NCBI GenBank assembly: GCA_012963075.1
Contig: DTWI01000138.1
Span: 1-16,873, forward strand
DNA from: Fidelibacterota bacterium
Lineage (GTDB): Bacteria > Marinisomatota > Marinisomatia > Marinisomatales > Marinisomataceae
DNA: 16,873 nucleotides
Direction: 5' to 3'
This document shows, in pieces, positions 16,234 to 16,873 of this stretch (the first letter of the stretch is position 1; every line of letters begins with the position of its first letter). Under the pieces are notes generated by a model that was given only the letters and a program-made list of their open reading frames with translations, ran no database searches and had not been told where the DNA came from. The position numbers and the translations under genes were made by a program.

Positions 16234-16822
16234 TGAGCAGTTGTTTGATTTCATCTTTAAATTTGTTAATTGCGATTGCACGATGACTAATTTGATTTTT
16301 TTCTGTTAAAGACATTTCTGCTAAAGACATATTTTTATCTTGTACAAAAAAAACTGGGTCATAACCAAAACCGGAAGTGCCTTGTTTTTCTGTTAAAATA
16401 TTTCCTTCCAAACAACCTTCAACAGAAAAATCATTGTTACCATCAACATAAGTTATAATAGTTTTAAATCGAGCTGTTCGTTCAGAAAATGGTAGATTAG
16501 TCATAGCATTTAAAAGTTTATTGATATTATCATCATATGTTGCATTCTCTCCTGCATATCTTGCAGTATAAATGCCAGGATCTCCATTTAAAAAATCAAC
16601 TTCTAGTGCTGTATCATCAGCAATAGATGGAATATTGGTATAATTAAATGTCACCCTTGATTTTATAAACGAATTTTCAAGAACTGAAGTTCCGTCTTCT
16701 TTTATCTCTCCAATATTAGGAAAATCTGATAAAGAATAAATCTTATGAAAGATAGAGTTAATTTCTGTAGTAATTTCTGAAACTTTGTGTTGATTAGATG
16801 ATGCAATAACAATTTGAACGTG
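16226..16822 (-). CDS. rdgB: Non-canonical purine NTP pyrophosphatase RdgB/HAM1 (start codon not found)
   Basis: RdgB hydrolyses dITP, ITP and XTP to monophosphates and keeps deaminated purines out of DNA. The 198-codon frame shows the full family: IVIASSNQHKVSEI near the N-terminus (phosphate-binding S-x-N-x-x-K), SIADDTALEVDFLNGDPGIY with catalytic Asp residues, GTSGFGYDPVFF and ISHRAIAINKF. Length from the first in-frame codon after the upstream TGA (16823-16825) equals a normal RdgB. However, no ATG, GTG or TTG occurs before an internal GTG at 16654, which would delete the active-site N-terminus. Either a rare ATT start is used, or the sequence has an error or join near 16820. The stop overlaps the sprA start by 8 nt. 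Confidence 0.88.
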   Translation of the reverse strand, partial: HVQIVIASSNQHKVSEITTEINSIFHKIYSLSDFPNIGEIKEDGTSVLENSFIKSRVTFNYTNIPSIADDTALEVDFLNGDPGIYTARYAGENATYDDNINKLLNAMTNLPFSERTARFKTIITYVDGNNDFSVEGCLEGNILTEKQGTSGFGYDPVFFVQDKNMSLAEMSLTEKNQISHRAIAINKFKDEIKQLLNA

Positions 16823-16873
16823 TCAGCAACAGCAGAAAGTTTATATACCTCACAGCCGGGTATCAGCAAACAA
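16823..16873. other. Right-edge sequence without an assigned gene
   Basis: These 51 bases should hold the rdgB start region or the end of the previous gene. They look richer in G+C (about 43% by count) than the rest. A minus-strand frame stays open from the edge across the rdgB 5' end in a different register, but I do not recognise its product. No tRNA, terminator or promoter is evident. Confidence 0.4.

Noticed and set aside
16811..16820. GTTCAAAT on the minus strand, resembling a tRNA T-loop
   Set aside because: The flanking bases do not pair as a T-arm and no acceptor or anticodon arm is found; the bases are part of the rdgB reading frame.
1..16873. CRISPR arrays, insertion sequences, phage genes, toxin-antitoxin pairs or tRNA/rRNA genes
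   Set aside because: None seen on either strand. Apart from the rplU repeat, no direct or inverted repeats of useful length were noticed by eye.

Overview
The window is AT-rich (about 30% GC by eye) and almost fully coding, with one intergenic gap of about 200 bases. It looks like part of a free-living bacterium of the Fibrobacteres-Chlorobi-Bacteroidetes (FCB) group. The strongest clue is a complete sprA-type gene, the giant outer-membrane barrel of the type IX secretion system (T9SS). Clear Shine-Dalgarno sites before several genes, thyX in place of thyA, and the rng-rplU-rpmA-mdh order fit a non-Bacteroidota FCB lineage such as marine Neomarinimicrobiota (SAR406) better than a classical Bacteroidota. 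That placement is an inference, not a proof.

There are three transcription units. (1) Minus strand, 1-2370: a CysQ-like nucleotidase, ThyX, and the N-terminal half of a glutaryl-CoA-dehydrogenase-like flavoprotein that runs off the left edge. The genes are 1-3 nt apart. (2) Plus strand, 2567-6407: ribonuclease G, ribosomal proteins L21 and L27, malate dehydrogenase, and an exported DUF4412-like protein. Units 1 and 2 diverge from the 2371-2566 gap. (3) Minus strand, 16822 down to 6402: RdgB (nucleotide-pool sanitation), SprA, an M28/glutaminyl-cyclase-like lipoprotein, an endonuclease/exonuclease/phosphatase lipoprotein, an exported TPR protein resembling eukaryotic RMDN proteins, and epoxyqueuosine reductase QueG. 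Adjacent genes in unit 3 overlap or are 1 nt apart, so translational coupling is likely. Units 2 and 3 converge and their stop codons overlap.

The middle of unit 3 is an envelope block: a secretion barrel, two lipoproteins and a periplasmic TPR protein. Two exported proteins in the window have Gln directly after the predicted signal-peptide cleavage site, while a glutaminyl-cyclase-like lipoprotein sits next to sprA. This resembles the Bacteroidetes 'Q-rule', in which secreted proteins carry N-terminal pyroglutamate. At the right edge, the rdgB frame is full length but has no usable start codon, and the last ~50 bases look different from the rest, so a junction or error there is possible.

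Several starts were moved from the longest open frame to shorter ones that give proper signal peptides or fit neighbouring stops (cysQ, the TPR gene, the M28 gene, sprA, queG).
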